Shown one piece after another: positions 1 to 9,653 of a DNA stretch of 64,000 nt. This stretch comes from Dactylorhiza incarnata (lineage: Eukaryota; Streptophyta; Magnoliopsida; Asparagales; Orchidaceae): the NCBI GenBank assembly GCA_033032865.1, contig JAWHQI010000028.1, positions 7,087,001-7,151,000 of the forward strand, written 5' to 3'. Under the pieces are notes generated by a model that was not told where the DNA came from, made no database searches, and was given only the letters and a program-made list of their open reading frames with translations. The translations under genes and the position numbers were made by a program. Every line of letters starts with the position of its first letter. The stretch's first letter is position 1.

Positions 1-62
1 AATATACTCCAAGATCCTAGATTTCTCTAGAAATCTCCGGAGGCTAACCCCAAGTCGTGACA
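1..62 (-). repeat. Start of Tekay-0 3' LTR (truncated by window edge)
   Basis: On the minus strand the LTR begins TGTCACGACTTGGGG at position 62 and runs off the window. Bases 63-71 read GGGGGAGGA on the minus strand and are the polypurine tract that primes plus-strand synthesis. Confidence 0.8.
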
Positions 63-82
63 TCCTCCCCCACCTAGCCTGG

Positions 83-260
83 CGATGCCCTCGTCACCTC
101 GTACTGCTGGATGATGTCCTTAAACTACTAGAGATCTTCTATGGATTCCCATGTAGCTTCGAACTCTGGCTTTCCTTTCCACTTGATCAAATATTGTATG
201 CTAGGTTACACACCTCTTCGCTGCACAATCTTTTTTGTGAGCACATCTTCCACCTCTTTA
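83..260 (-). pseudogene. Chromodomain remnant at the end of Tekay-0 pol
   Basis: Downstream of the integrase C-terminal segment (ending VQRRGV) the same frame has a stop, then codes YLIKWKGKPEFEATWESIED, then two more stops near 130. The YLxKWKG and ATWE signatures are those of the chromodomain that gypsy chromoviruses use to target chromatin. It is interrupted by at least three in-frame stops, so no functional targeting domain can be made. The separation from the integrase is only by point changes, not by a rearrangement. Confidence 0.8.
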
Positions 261-1330
261 TCAAAAGACTTGGTCATCACTGGTGGTGCTCTATGAGATG
301 CTCCTCTTTGAAGGTCTTCATGGTCTTCATGATAAGGCTTTAACATGCTTGCATGAAACACTGGATGTATCTTCAAAGAGTCGGGTAGGTCGAGGCAGTA
401 GGAAACGTTACCCACCTTAGCAATCACCGGAAATGGGCCTTTATATCTTCTAACCAAACCCTTGTGTAAACTACGCAAGGCCTTGAATTGTTGAGGTAGA
501 AGTTTTACCATGATGTTGTCGCCAACTGAAAACTCCACCATCCGTCGCTTTGAATCAGCCCACTTCTTCATTCGTTTGCGCGCTTTCTCCAAACATGCCC
601 TAGCTATGCACGCTTGTTCCTCCCATGACTTAGCCATTTTCCATGTTACCGGGCTTCTTCCTTCATTTGTTGTAGTCTCCAAAGTGTGCGGAGTAAGTGA
701 CTGTCTTCCCGTTGCAAGCTCAAATGGACTTCTTCCAGTTGCCTTACTCCATTGTAGATTGTAGGAGAATTGTTCTACATCGATCAACTTGGCCCAGTCT
801 TGTTGATTAGCACTTACAAAGTGTCATAAATAGCATTCGAGTAGAGCATTCACCCTCTCAGTTTGCCCATCAGTTTGAGGGTGGAAGCTAATGGAGAAGT
901 TCAGTTCAGATCCCAACAACTTGAACAACTCCTTCCAAAATTTTCTTGTGAATCTTGGGTCTCGGTCGCTGATAATCGTCTTCAGCAACCCCCAATACTT
1001 CACCACATTCTTGAAGAAAAGACACGCTGTCTCTTTTGCGGTAGTGTCTCTTATGCTAGGGATAAATGTTTCATACTTGGAGAATTGATCTACTACCACT
1101 AAGATTGACCCACATCATTCAGATTTTGGCAAAGCATTGATGAAGTCAAGTGTCACCGACTCCTAAGGATGCTCTGCAATGAGTAAAGGCTCCAATAATC
1201 CCGCGGGCTACTTGTTGTCCACCTTGTCTTGTTGTCAAACAAGACAAGTCTTCACGTATAGCTCCACTTCATCCCTCATCCGTGGCCAGAAATATGACTC
1301 CTCCATCAAAGCCAAAGTGCGTTTCTATCC
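206..1330 (-). pseudogene. Tekay-0 integrase (broken)
   Basis: Integrase inserts the cDNA into chromosomal DNA. The zinc-binding part starts around 1345 ([10 protein letters not shown]) and continues through a stop; the catalytic core at 824-1099 has VVDQFSKY, IISDRDPRF and TDGQTERVN, carrying the DDE acidic residues; the C-terminal part at 206-787 ends with LKIHPVFHASMLKPYHED, a chromovirus signature. Several stops and frame changes (near 1324, 1200-1240, 1110, 823 and 788) split it, so it is a pseudogene. It continues directly from the RT-RNase H frame. Confidence 0.85.
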
Positions 1331-2866
1331 TGGATGTCCAGACCACTTGGTGTCATGACACTCCTTGATGAGATCCCTCCGCAGGTTTTCCCACTTTGGG
1401 ATGTACAATCGCCTCCCTTTGGTGTAGAGTAGCTTATACTCTACCCAAAATCTTCTAGCTTGGCCCTCCTTGGCCAACCCCATGAGTTGCACGGCAAGAG
1501 GATCCTCCTTCAACCCTTGCCTAATTTTGCCCAACAATTCTCCATTAGTTGTGGACATTGCGGCTAGCTCAGCTTTGCGGCTTAGTGCATCAGCCACAAC
1601 GTTGGTCTTCCCTGCCATATGCTCCAACACAAAGTCAAACTCTGACAAGAAATCTTGCCATCTTGCTTGCTTAGCGGCCAATTTCTTCTGCGTCTGGAAG
1701 TAAGTAATTGCCATATTATCCGTCTTGATAGTGAACTGCCCCCCAAGTAGATAATGCCTCCATACTTGCAAGCAATGGATGACGGCCGTCATCTCTTTCT
1801 CTTGAACGGTGTATCTCTGTTCTGCCTCGTTGAGTTTCCAACTTTCAAAAGCTAAGGTGTGACCATCTTGCATTAGCACTCCTCCAATCGCACAGTCTGA
1901 TGCATTCATATGCAGCTCGAACCTCTTACTAAAGTATGGCAAAGCAAGCACCAATTCTGTACAAATCGTTGTCTTCAAGTCTTTGAAAGCGCTTTGGCAT
2001 TCCTCCATCCAAAGCCAAACCTTGCTCTTCTTCAACAGGTTCGTCAACGACACTGCCCTCCTCGAGTAATCCTTGATGAACCTGCGATAGTAGTTCACCA
2101 GGACCAAAAATGATCGTAAGTCCGGTACCTTCGTTGGCGGTTCCCATTCATCAATTGCCTTGATCTTTTCCATGTCCATCCGTAGTTGGCCATGTCCAAT
2201 GACATGTCCCAAAAATTGTATCTCCTCTTGTCCAAATGAGCATTTAGACCTCTTCACATATAGCTCATTCTCCCGTAATGCTGGGAACACCAAGCCAAGG
2301 TGCTTGGCATGCTCCTCTATGGTGTCGTTGTACACCACTATGTCATCCAAGTATACCACCACAAATTTATCCAAGTATGGGTGGAATATTTGGTTCATCA
2401 AAGTGCAGAAAGTTGTCGGTGCATTGGTTAAACCGAAAGGCATTACCAACCATTCGAATGATCCGTACCTTGTGATGCAAGTGGTCTTAGTCTCGTCCCC
2501 CTCTACAATCCGCACTTGATGATATCCCTTTTTCAAATCCAACTTGACGTACATCCTTGCCTTCCCAAGCATGTCAAAGAGATCCACATTGAGAGGGATA
2601 AGATACTTGTTCTTGATTATCACCTTGTTTAGTTCTCGGTAGTCCATGCAAAGATGCAACGTTCCATCCTTCTTCTTTTGGAAAAGCACCGGGGCACCAA
2701 ATGGCGTCTTTGATGGCCTAATCATCCCTGACTCAAGTAGAACTTGAAGTTTCTTCCTCAACTCCTCCAATTCAGGGGAGCCATTCTATATGCTGCCTTG
2801 GCGGGTGTCTTTGTCCCTGGCTCCAGCTCGATCTTGTGGTCCACCTCCCTCTGAGGTGGTAGCTTG
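1325..2866 (-). pseudogene. Tekay-0 reverse transcriptase and RNase H
   Basis: An open stretch of 481 codons (2770-1325) holds the RT palm with the catalytic YLDDIVVY box at about residues 139-146, the FGLTNAP thumb motif, and RNase H starting [11 protein letters not shown] and ending VADALSRK. The true RT N-terminus lies upstream: LPPQREVDHKIELEPGT is readable at about 2800-2860 in another frame, joined by a one-base loss around 2770, so the apparent Met start is not real. The region is cut at 2866 by the SIRE-1 LTR. The long open frame suggests a fairly recent element. Confidence 0.88.
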
Positions 2867-3618
2867 TGATAGTTTTTTTAGGATGTAGTCTTAGTCACCT
2901 AGAGGGGAGGGGTGAATAGGTTTCTTTTTCTTTTGGCTATAAATTAGTTGTTTTCTGATTTTAAGTTAGTTATGTATCAAGCATCCAGAAACCACACCAA
3001 GATTTATAGAGGTTCCTCAAGACAGGGTGTCTTGAGTAGTCCTCTTTCCCCTTTACCTTTCTAACACAAAGTTAGAAAAGGCCAACACCTCCAAACTCAG
3101 CTCCAAGAGCTTACAACACAGATCCCTCAGGATCTCTCAGGTTTTCTCAAACCTTACCTCAGGCTTTATAGCCCTACCTCAGGTTCAACAGCCCTACCTC
3201 AGATCATCCAATGATCCTACACTCAAGCTGAACACATAGCTCTACTTCTCAGGCTAGACAGCCCTACACTCAGGCAATTATGCCCTACAACTCAGAATTG
3301 TTAAGTTCCTACAACAATAACAATGTATGAATAACAAAAGTAGATGGAATACACCTAATCTTCTGTTGTTGAACAGCTGTAGAAGCAGTCTTGAATCTGG
3401 GATGAGTCCAGTGGCCTCAACTTTGATTCTTTTGATCCTTGACTTCAGAGAAATAGTGAGGATTGAATTGCCCTATCTTGACATGATCAAGATGAGCAAT
3501 CTATTCTCTCCTTGCAGCTTCAGGTAACAGGAATGAAGGTTTTCTTGGCTGCCGGTAATGGAACAGTAATGTTCTTTTTTTTGAGTGATCGAGAGACTTT
3601 ACCAAGCCCTAATTGTTT

Positions 3619-3629
3619 CTTTTATAATG
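3619..3629 (-). promoter_or_regulatory. TATA box of SIRE-1 LTR
   Basis: The minus strand reads GCATTATAAAAGA. It lies in the middle of the LTR, downstream of the palindrome cluster, as expected for the U3/R boundary. Confidence 0.6.
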
Positions 3630-3748
3630 CTCTCGACTTTCAATGGCTATCATATGTCCTCCTGACACAGCATGGGAGTGATTGGAACATCCTTTTCACT
3701 TTACAGCTCTTTGTGCCAAAAGTAAAGCCCGTCTACATATTTGAATCT

Positions 3749-3942
3749 GTCTCAGTGGATGGGCTGAGACAGCTTCCTGTCTCAGCGGATGCATGTGTTC
3801 CGTCTCAGCGGATCAGCTGAGATAGGCAGTTATCTCAGTGGATTTTTTCTATCTGCAGCTTAGCTAGCCCAGTCTCCTTCTCAGCGGCTCTTGGTCTTAT
3901 CTGAGCGATTCAGCTAAGACTAAGAGCTCATCTCAGCAGTTT
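3749..3942. repeat. CTCAGC/GCTGAG dyad cluster in SIRE-1 U3
   Basis: Several copies of CTCAGCGG and its reverse complement occur, the clearest being GTCTCAG (3749-3755) facing CTGAGAC (3764-3770). The same motif is repeated in SIRE-X at 53350-53545. Confidence 0.8.
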
Positions 3943-4098
3943 TGGCAGCAAACCAACTGAACTTTCTTCATACCCTGGTATGACCTAACCCTGCATAACT
4001 ATGAGAGGAAATGGGGTTTATCAAATACAACTTTGTACTTATCATTGAGTGTGAAGCCTCTTCAAATCAAGGGAATATTAAGGGTTAAATTCCCAACA

Positions 4099-4115
4099 AT
4101 CTCCCCCTATTTGAA
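4099..4115 (-). promoter_or_regulatory. SIRE-1 polypurine tract
   Basis: The minus strand reads TTCAAATAGGGGGAGAT directly before the LTR. It is nearly identical to the tracts of SIRE-X and SIRE-6. Confidence 0.8.
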
Positions 4116-4488
4116 GAAGGTAGACACCCTCAATGCTAAGGTACATAATCCATAAATTCTTAACATGTAGCTTCACTACTAAGAGATTATCATATCATAC
4201 TCATTGCATTAGAAATATCATAGCAGATAATGAATATGAAAGACATATAACCACAGAGTTTAACAATCCAACAGTGTGATTAGATAAATATGACAATGCA
4301 GCACAGACAAATTTAACCAACAATATAGGGTAATATTAAGCTAAGGCTTAGATTAGCTTTGGTTATAAAGTGACTAATTTAACCATTCATTCATTTGAAA
4401 TTCATAAAAGATAATGAATCATATTTCAATTCTAAAACATTTCAGATAAATTATAGTTCAATTTACATCCAGACATTTATACATTTAT

Positions 4489-5604
4489 TTAGACCTTTCT
4501 TTTCTTAGAAGCAGAAGACCTCTCAGGAGTGTCATCGGCAACTTCTTTTCCTTTGTCTGAGGTCAATTGGTCTACTACAGCATCCATGTTCTCAGCAACC
4601 ACTTCTTCTTGAGCTGGGAGCTCCTTATCTTCAACAGCTACTATCATGTTTTCAGGAAGATTAGTAGCTGAGTCTTTTTCAGCATTTACAGCCTCAATCT
4701 CAGCTATTCTCTTTTTGTTCTCTTGCCTTTGGAAATACAGATATGGATTTGGGATATATCTAGAAGGCATTTTTCTTGGGTTGTCTTTTCTTACTATGTT
4801 AGCTTTGAAAACCCTGTCTCTCTTTATGTTTCTTTCTAAATGCTTTATCCACTCTTCAGATGGATAGAGCTTATCAATGTCTTTTCCAATTTGACCATGG
4901 CTTAGTCAGGCATTTAAAATGATTTCTTTGGAGTCATCAATCCAATATTCATAATCTGGATCTCTGTGCTGAACCTCCCTTTGCTTGGGCATGAATTCTT
5001 CTGCCAGCAATGTCTTTTATCTTTCTCTTTTCTTCTTCAAATTTTCAATTTGGGCTATTGCTTCTTGACTTGGGAAGTCCTAATCTTCTGCCTTATTTAT
5101 ATTTAAGAGAGGAAGATTCAGAGCAAGCCTAGTACCTTGCAGTATATTGAGAGTTAAGTCAGCATTTATGATAGCATTTGTATCCTCCCCCTTTCTGGCT
5201 TCTTCAAATACTTGTTGATGTAGATCTTGTTTAGCTGTATAGATTGAGCCAGACAGGGTTTGGAAAACATTCTCAACATCAGCTTACAGCACCTCTTGCA
5301 GTTTGACTACCTCAGAATTTAATTGGGAAGCAGTGACTGAGTCAGCAATAGAGTGGAAAACATTAGCTATGTCTGTTTTCAGCTCTTCCTTGTTCCTGTC
5401 AGCTTCTTGATGCGACTGCATGGCAGTGGAGTAGACATAATCTTGGAGATGATTGGTTGATTGTGCTATCACCTCATCTGTCTTGCTGAGATAATTTTTG
5501 GCATATGACAAATCTTGTTCAGAGAGTCTGAGCTGTTTGTCCATGGATCCGAGAATTTTATTCTGAGAAATCACTATCTTTTCTGCTCAGTCAAATCATT
5601 TGGT
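4489..5604 (-). pseudogene. SIRE-1 post-pol frame, C-terminal half (broken)
   Basis: The minus strand from 5604 codes a charged, coiled-coil-like protein with in-frame stops. Readable stretches include SQNKILGSMDKQLRLSEQDL, SEEWIKHLERNIKRDRVFKA and MPSRYIPNPYLYFQRQENKK, and it ends SASKKRKV, a basic nuclear-localisation-like tail. The last third matches the SIRE-X frame at 54173-54634 (EWIKHLERE, PPRYLPKPFMYFKR). SIRE elements have an extra gene after pol, sometimes called env-like; I see no signal peptide or membrane segment here. The frame continues across the TTGGT duplication into 50486 onwards, with two TGA codons just after the junction. Confidence 0.75.
5600..5604. repeat. Left TSD of Tat-2 (TTGGT)
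   Basis: TTGGT directly precedes the LTR start TGTTGAAACC; the identical copy follows the other LTR at 50481-50485. Confidence 0.9.
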
Positions 5605-5894
5605 TGTTGAAACCAATAAATGGTCTCTGTGGAGTTCGGGGCCCCCAACAGGTTGGGGGGCAGCTAGCACTTACTTATCACTTGAGGGAAACAGACTGAA
5701 GCCTCAGAACTAGACACTGACCCTTAGACTCAGCAGGGAAGACCCACCACACACCCGGAAGATCTTTTGAGCACTTCCCCTCCAAAGCCAAAGCTGAGGC
5801 CCGGGCACACTGGAGAGCTCTGAGAATGCTAACCAAGGATGACCTGAGGAGAGAGAAGCTAAAGAGAAGTCCTCTCCAAAGGTGCCCTTTGGGT

Positions 5895-5905
5895 CTTATT
5901 TATAG
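5895..5905 (-). promoter_or_regulatory. TATA box of Tat-2 3' LTR
   Basis: The minus strand reads CTATAAATAAG; the same box is at 49780-49790 in the other LTR. Confidence 0.6.
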
Positions 5906-6027
5906 TTTTCCTGAATTGGTCTGCTGATAGCGGGATTCCGCCTCTTGATTTTGCTATATGCACCCCAATTTGGTCTGCTAACAGCCAAACTCCGTTGTTC
6001 TGAGGGGCTATTGACAGACCACCAAGG

Positions 6028-6146
6028 TGAGAGGACCCAGCGCAACCAACTACACCAAAATCCCGGACTTTTGGTGAAGGCGCAACTTGATCTTTATATC
6101 AACGGAAAGGCGCTACGGGTCAAGTGAAGGAACGCTGGACCCAACA
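6028..6146 (-). repeat. TRIM left (3') LTR, 119 bp
   Basis: It is nearly identical to 6339-6457; only a handful of substitutions are visible (for example ATCCC/AGCCC and AACTTG/AACATG), so the insertion is recent. Confidence 0.9.
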
Positions 6147-6338
6147 ATCCCCCCCCCCCCCCTCAGCGTCCAGCACGACCCGCAAGCTCAGAGGTTCTCC
6201 ACATGGCCCACAAGCTCAGAGGTGGCTTGACACATGGCTCCGGCCGCCTGACCCGCCAGGACCCACACAGGTAGAGAGAATTTCAGGAATTATCAGCGCC
6301 CCCCCGGTCTCGAACCCGCAACCTGCTTTGATACCAAT

Positions 6339-6457
6339 TGAGAGGACCCAGCGCAACCAACTACACCAAAAGCCCGGACTTTTGGTGAAGGCGCAACATG
6401 ATCTTTATATCAACGGAAAGGCGTTATGGGTCAAGTGAAGGAACGCTGGACCCAACA
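6339..6457 (-). repeat. TRIM right (5') LTR, 119 bp
   Basis: It begins TGAGAGGACCC at 6339 on the plus strand, directly after the primer-site complement GATACCAAT. Confidence 0.9.
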
Positions 6458-6721
6458 CAAGGGCATAAGGGTAATTCCAACTCCTGGACCCCTGGAAGAG
6501 AGGTTTGCGAGAAGTCCCCTCTTATCCATCCTCGCGAACCCTTACGCGAGGATCCTACCCGCCTCTGCGAGATCGGCTTGGCTTGGCGAGCTCGTTCTGG
6601 CTCGCCCTGCCGAGATCTCGGGTTTCTTTGAACTCAGGTAATCTGCTTGAATCTGGCTGGAAGGATTGAGTTCGTCGACCTGAGAGGCAACTTCGTCGAA
6701 CGGAAGATCTGTCGCTTATTT

Positions 6722-6850
6722 GTCGATCGCTGAGACGGTGAGATCGTCGACCGCTGAGAGATCCAGATCGTCGACCGCTGAGACGGTGAGATCGTCGACT
6801 GCTGAGATGGCGAGATCGTCGACCGCTGAGACGGCGAGATCTCGCCCAGA
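6722..6850. repeat. 24-bp GTCGAC repeats in Tat-2 LTR
   Basis: About five units of GAGATCGTCGACCGCTGAGA plus a short spacer occur, each holding the palindrome GTCGAC or a one-base variant. The homologous array is at 50164-50292. Confidence 0.8.
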
Positions 6851-7030
6851 GTTCGCTGAACTTCGACCGTCCCCGAGAGAGGCAGTCTGCGAGAACTCTC
6901 CTCTTATATTCCTCGCGAGATCGTATTGTCTTGGCGAGCTCGCCCTGACCTGTCCTGCCGAGGCCTCACCCAAAACTCTCCTGATCATTTAGGGCTCTTG
7001 CGAACAGCCAGGCGAACACCAGGTTGTACA

Positions 7031-7045
7031 CAATCCCCGCTCTTT
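7031..7045 (-). promoter_or_regulatory. Tat-2 polypurine tract
   Basis: The minus strand reads AAAGAGCGGGGATTG directly before the LTR start TGTACAA. This fixes the element orientation as minus. Confidence 0.75.
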
Positions 7046-7142
7046 ATGAGGTTGTCTTATGCTCGCAAAGAATCATCCAACCCTGAGTGTTCGCCGACGA
7101 CTAATGTCCTATCAGGAATCTTTCGTGGGTCCCACCCACGGG

Positions 7143-7151
7143 CTATAAATA
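7143..7151 (+). promoter_or_regulatory. TATA box of opposite-strand gene 1
   Basis: CTATAAATA on the plus strand lies 129 bases before the ATG at 7280, a plausible plant core promoter spacing. It is the main reason for choosing that ATG over the upstream in-frame Met codon at 7047. Confidence 0.6.
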
Positions 7152-7279
7152 TCACCCAAGCTCCCGGTGACGCGCACCCTCATTTTCTTTTTCTCTTTCT
7201 TTCCACCTTTACTGTAGCTGCCCAAAAGCCGCTCTCCAATGAGCTTGAAGCTCGTCTGAGGGCCTCCAAGGCTAGCGAG

Positions 7280-7951
7280 ATGTCGGCCATGGCGAAACAC
7301 CCCGCATGGATGAATTGCCCGCCTCCAGCTCCCTTGCTGAAGACAAAGAAGGCGAAAGCGGTCCGCCGACCAGAGGACAAAACCGTTTTATTGGAGTCTT
7401 CTCCAAACAGCAGGTCCCCCGGGAAGGTAAGAATTATCCTTCTCGCAAAACTATTTGATTAACATCTCTGAATCTCGCTTGATCGCAGGATCTTACAGCC
7501 AACAAGGATGTTGGCGAGCTAATAAATGAGTCCCTCAACATTCCCCCAGCGAACACAGATCTCGCTGGCGAGAATATTGCGGGTACGTTACCTATTCTCG
7601 CTCGCTTATATTCATTTTCTGGCTAATGGCTTCTCGCTTCTTGGTTTTCGTAGTTTCTCCCCACGCGACCCCGAGGCGCCAGGATCTGCGACCTCTGTCA
7701 CCGGGCCTCCCCAATACAGTCCTACCAATGCCGAAGTTCAACCTCCTGGGTAGCGAGGGCTCTGGCGGCTCGCAACCGACAAACGTTCCTCCTGTAAGCA
7801 ATGAGAAATACCGTCCTGGTTTGGGAAAATCCCTCTTCCCCCACTACGACACCATTTTTGAGGGTCGGCCCGGACATTCTCGCCTTCCTCCGGGTAAGGT
7901 TTCTTATGCCTATAATATACACCACGATTTCTCCAAACTGTTAAAGCTACC
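7280..7951 (+). pseudogene. Tat-2 opposite-strand gene 1, exons 1-3 (5' part)
   Basis: On the plus strand, exon 1 (7280-7426) codes MSAMAKHPAWMNCPPPAPLL and ends ...SPGK. Intron 1 is 7427-7488 (GTAAGA...GCAG, 62 nt). Exon 2 is 7489-7582. Intron 2 is 7583-7653 (GTACGT...GTAG, 71 nt). Exon 3 runs from 7654 to the Ath-3 insertion at 7951. Joining these gives one uninterrupted frame in the right phases (0, then 1), which is strong evidence for real splicing. I do not recognise a domain; the protein is proline/lysine-rich at the start. The 3' part is at 22792-23231 on the other side of Ath-3. Opposite-strand genes between integrase and 3' LTR are known in Tat elements. Confidence 0.65.
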
Positions 7952-8417
7952 TGATGGGTAGGAATTAAATTCCTGCGGAGCCTGGGTTTGGTTAGATTCT
8001 GGCCGGCGTTTTCGCAGAGTCCGGCGAGTACTCGTACTTCGAGGAGCTAAACTGTTATCCTACCTGTCGAGGTGATGGAAGTAAAGGTCGCTCCCGCTTT
8101 CGGAATATCGGGGGTAAAAACCGCGGCGATGGGGCCGGAATTCTTTTTTGGTTAATTAATTTTATAAAAGAGGGTCTCACGCAGAGTTTTTGAATGTAAT
8201 TTATCCAACTTATCTTGCGATAAAGGCAAGTGCACCTTATCGTTTTATAGTATAGGATATAATTTTTTTAGAAAATGATATCGCGGTCGTATTTATCCGA
8301 GGCCGTGTTGATTATTTCTACTTTAGGGATGCGCTATTATCTTATCGATGAAAAAGTGATTGCATTAATTTAAAAGCAGAAATGACGAAAATCGCGGGCT
8401 TGGTGTGCGTTTAGCAA

Positions 8418-8422
8418 AAACC
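8418..8422. repeat. Left TSD of Cop-4 (AAACC)
   Basis: It matches 15032-15036. The homologous uninterrupted site in the other Ath-3 LTR is near 20880. Confidence 0.9.
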
Positions 8423-8961
8423 TGTGAAATTTTCCAAGATCTAGGAGTGAGCAGGAATAGAATAACTAAAAGTTCAAGCCAGACAACCAGAAGCACATGA
8501 AGCAAACACAATCTTTATTGATAAGCAAGATTCTTCTTTACAGGGCGAGGTATACATGGCGAGACATGATTTCGCCAGTACACAAAAAACAGAAGAGAAC
8601 AACAGCTGAAAGAAAAATCAGCGGTCTGACAAACTGAGACCGCCTGACTTCTCATCCTCACAGTCCGCCCGGCTAGAAAACCAGGTCGCCCGAACTGCCT
8701 GCCAGCGACTTAAACAACACCAACTGAGAACCCCGCGAACTCCCACTGATTCTCCCGAACTCCAGCAACCCGCACTGCAAGCCGCGAGACCGCACGAACA
8801 CCTTCAGAAAAGGAGATGACCACTGCTGCCCGCACAATCCGCAGAAGCTACACAAAGGAAGTTCAATCAGCAAGATCGACCGGTCACAAGAATTGAGACT
8901 GCAAGAACTAGCCGTGAGTTCTGCTTACACTTGGTGCGATATTTTTGCTGCTATAGTGGCT

Positions 8962-8973
8962 CCTATTTATAGG
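8962..8973 (-). promoter_or_regulatory. TATA box of Cop-4 3' LTR
   Basis: The minus strand reads CCTATAAATAGG; the same box is at 14356-14367 in the 5' LTR, which would drive genomic transcription. Confidence 0.65.
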
Positions 8974-9019
8974 CATGAGACCTGATCAAGTCACCACCCT
9001 ATGATATAGGATCACCACC

Positions 9020-9612
9020 CCTTGACCGCGCGACAAGACCAGTCAACCCGCGCGATCATCAAAAGATCCTCCTGCTTAGTGAGCTCGCCGACTTCAACAT
9101 AAGCCGCGCGATCATGACAACTCGCCCGGTCATGATGCTCACCACCTGTGTTCGCCACCCGACCTCCTCCAGAGACTACGAACACACCAGACCGACTAGG
9201 GCAACAGCCCGCCATGTCTATCAACCACCTGTGACCGCATATGCCAGCTGATCGCCGAAGGACCCTCCATGCGAACACAAACCGGAGACCGCAGATACCA
9301 GCAGATCGCCAAGGACCAGCTTATGCAAACTCAGAAAAGGAGACCGCGCGACTAAGAGGACCTTAGTCCATGCGCACTACAAATAAACCGGACAGCCATT
9401 AGACCGGCTGCCCCCCGCCACGCGATCACAAGCACCAAACCGCGAGATAACTCCAGCTCGCCACGCGGTCACATGACCAGACCTCGCGGCCTCACCTCGG
9501 CACCCATGGAGAATGAACGGCAGTCATGCCAAGAAGCCCGCGGCTAGACCAAGAAGGTCAGACTGCTAGAGGACACCGCAAGACCGTGCGGTCAGACCAG
9601 ACCGCGCGGTCT
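9020..9612. repeat. CCGCGCGG-type palindromes in Cop-4 U3
   Basis: Many copies of ACCGCGCG, CGCGCGATC and CGCGGTC occur, the best being the perfect 14-bp AGACCGCGCGGTCT. The cluster is repeated in the 5' LTR (14415-14990; the 14-mer at 14971-14984). Confidence 0.8.
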
Positions 9613-9653
9613 CCCCCCAGACTGCCAACTTCACAACTTCCACTTCAACATTT

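Larger units (their letters stand above)
1..2866 (-). mobile_element. Tekay-0: 3' part of a Ty3/gypsy chromovirus
   Basis: Reading the minus strand from 2866 to 1 gives reverse transcriptase, RNase H, integrase, a chromodomain remnant, a polypurine tract and the first 62 bases of the 3' LTR. The LTR start TGTCACGAC after GGGGGAGGA is typical of the Tekay/Del chromovirus clade. The 5' part (5' LTR, gag, protease) is missing because SIRE-1 interrupts the element inside the RT N-terminal region at 2866. The flank next to SIRE-1 is GCTTG (2862-2866); the matching TSD copy is not in the window. The clade is inferred from the chromodomain and LTR start, not from a phylogeny. Confidence 0.85.
2867..4098 (-). 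repeat. SIRE-1 3' LTR
   Basis: The minus strand starts TGTTGGGAATTTAACCC at 4098 and ends near ACTATCA at 2867 (about 1,232 bp). The exact end is uncertain by a few bases and was set by comparison with the SIRE-X LTR (52411-53698). A TATA box lies at 3619-3629 (minus). Upstream of it, 3749-3942 is filled with dyads of the type GTCTCAG...CTGAGAC. The LTR ends with a CACCCC...CTCTAGGTGA segment also seen in SIRE-X. Confidence 0.85.
2867..5604 (-). mobile_element. SIRE-1: 3' portion (LTR plus end of post-pol frame)
   Basis: This is the 3' end of a minus-strand Ty1/copia SIRE/Maximus-type element. It comprises the 3' LTR (2867-4098), the polypurine tract (4099-4115) and the C-terminal part of a long frame. 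The rest of that frame is at 50486-52317, because Tat-2 inserted here with TSD TTGGT (5600-5604 and 50481-50485). SIRE-1 gag and pol are not in the window. SIRE membership rests on the AAATAGGGGGAGAT tract, the TGTTGGGA LTR start and a long post-pol frame. Confidence 0.85.
6023..6462 (-). mobile_element. TRIM element with CAAGG duplications
   Basis: A terminal-repeat retrotransposon in miniature spans 6028-6457 (430 bp). It has two 119-bp LTRs (6028-6146 and 6339-6457) reading TGAGAGGACCC...GACCCAACA on the plus strand. The interior is 192 bp. The sense strand is minus: a primer site TGGTATCAAAGC follows the right LTR (about 6325-6336) and a G-rich tract (C14 on plus, 6149-6162) precedes the left LTR. 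TSD CAAGG is at 6023-6027 and 6458-6462. The Tat-2 copy at 49905 has the corresponding empty site. No coding capacity is present; mobilisation would need enzymes from another LTR element. Confidence 0.9.
5605..7030 (-). repeat. Tat-2 3' LTR (contains TRIM)
   Basis: On the plus strand it starts TGTTGAAACC and ends CTTGTACA or its variant. It is 1,426 bp including a 430-bp TRIM and its 5-bp duplication, leaving 991 bp, exactly the length of the copy at 49490-50480. A TATA box lies at 5895-5905 (minus). About five 24-bp units with GATCGTCGACCGCTGAGACG lie at 6722-6850. Confidence 0.9.

Noticed and set aside
3327..3820. Host gene in the plus-strand frames of the SIRE-1 LTR
   Set aside because: The sequence is LTR, repeated in SIRE-X without conserving these frames.
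4489..5604. A true retroviral envelope gene in the SIRE elements
   Set aside because: No signal peptide, cysteine pattern or transmembrane segment is visible; the proteins are charged and coiled-coil-like with basic motifs.
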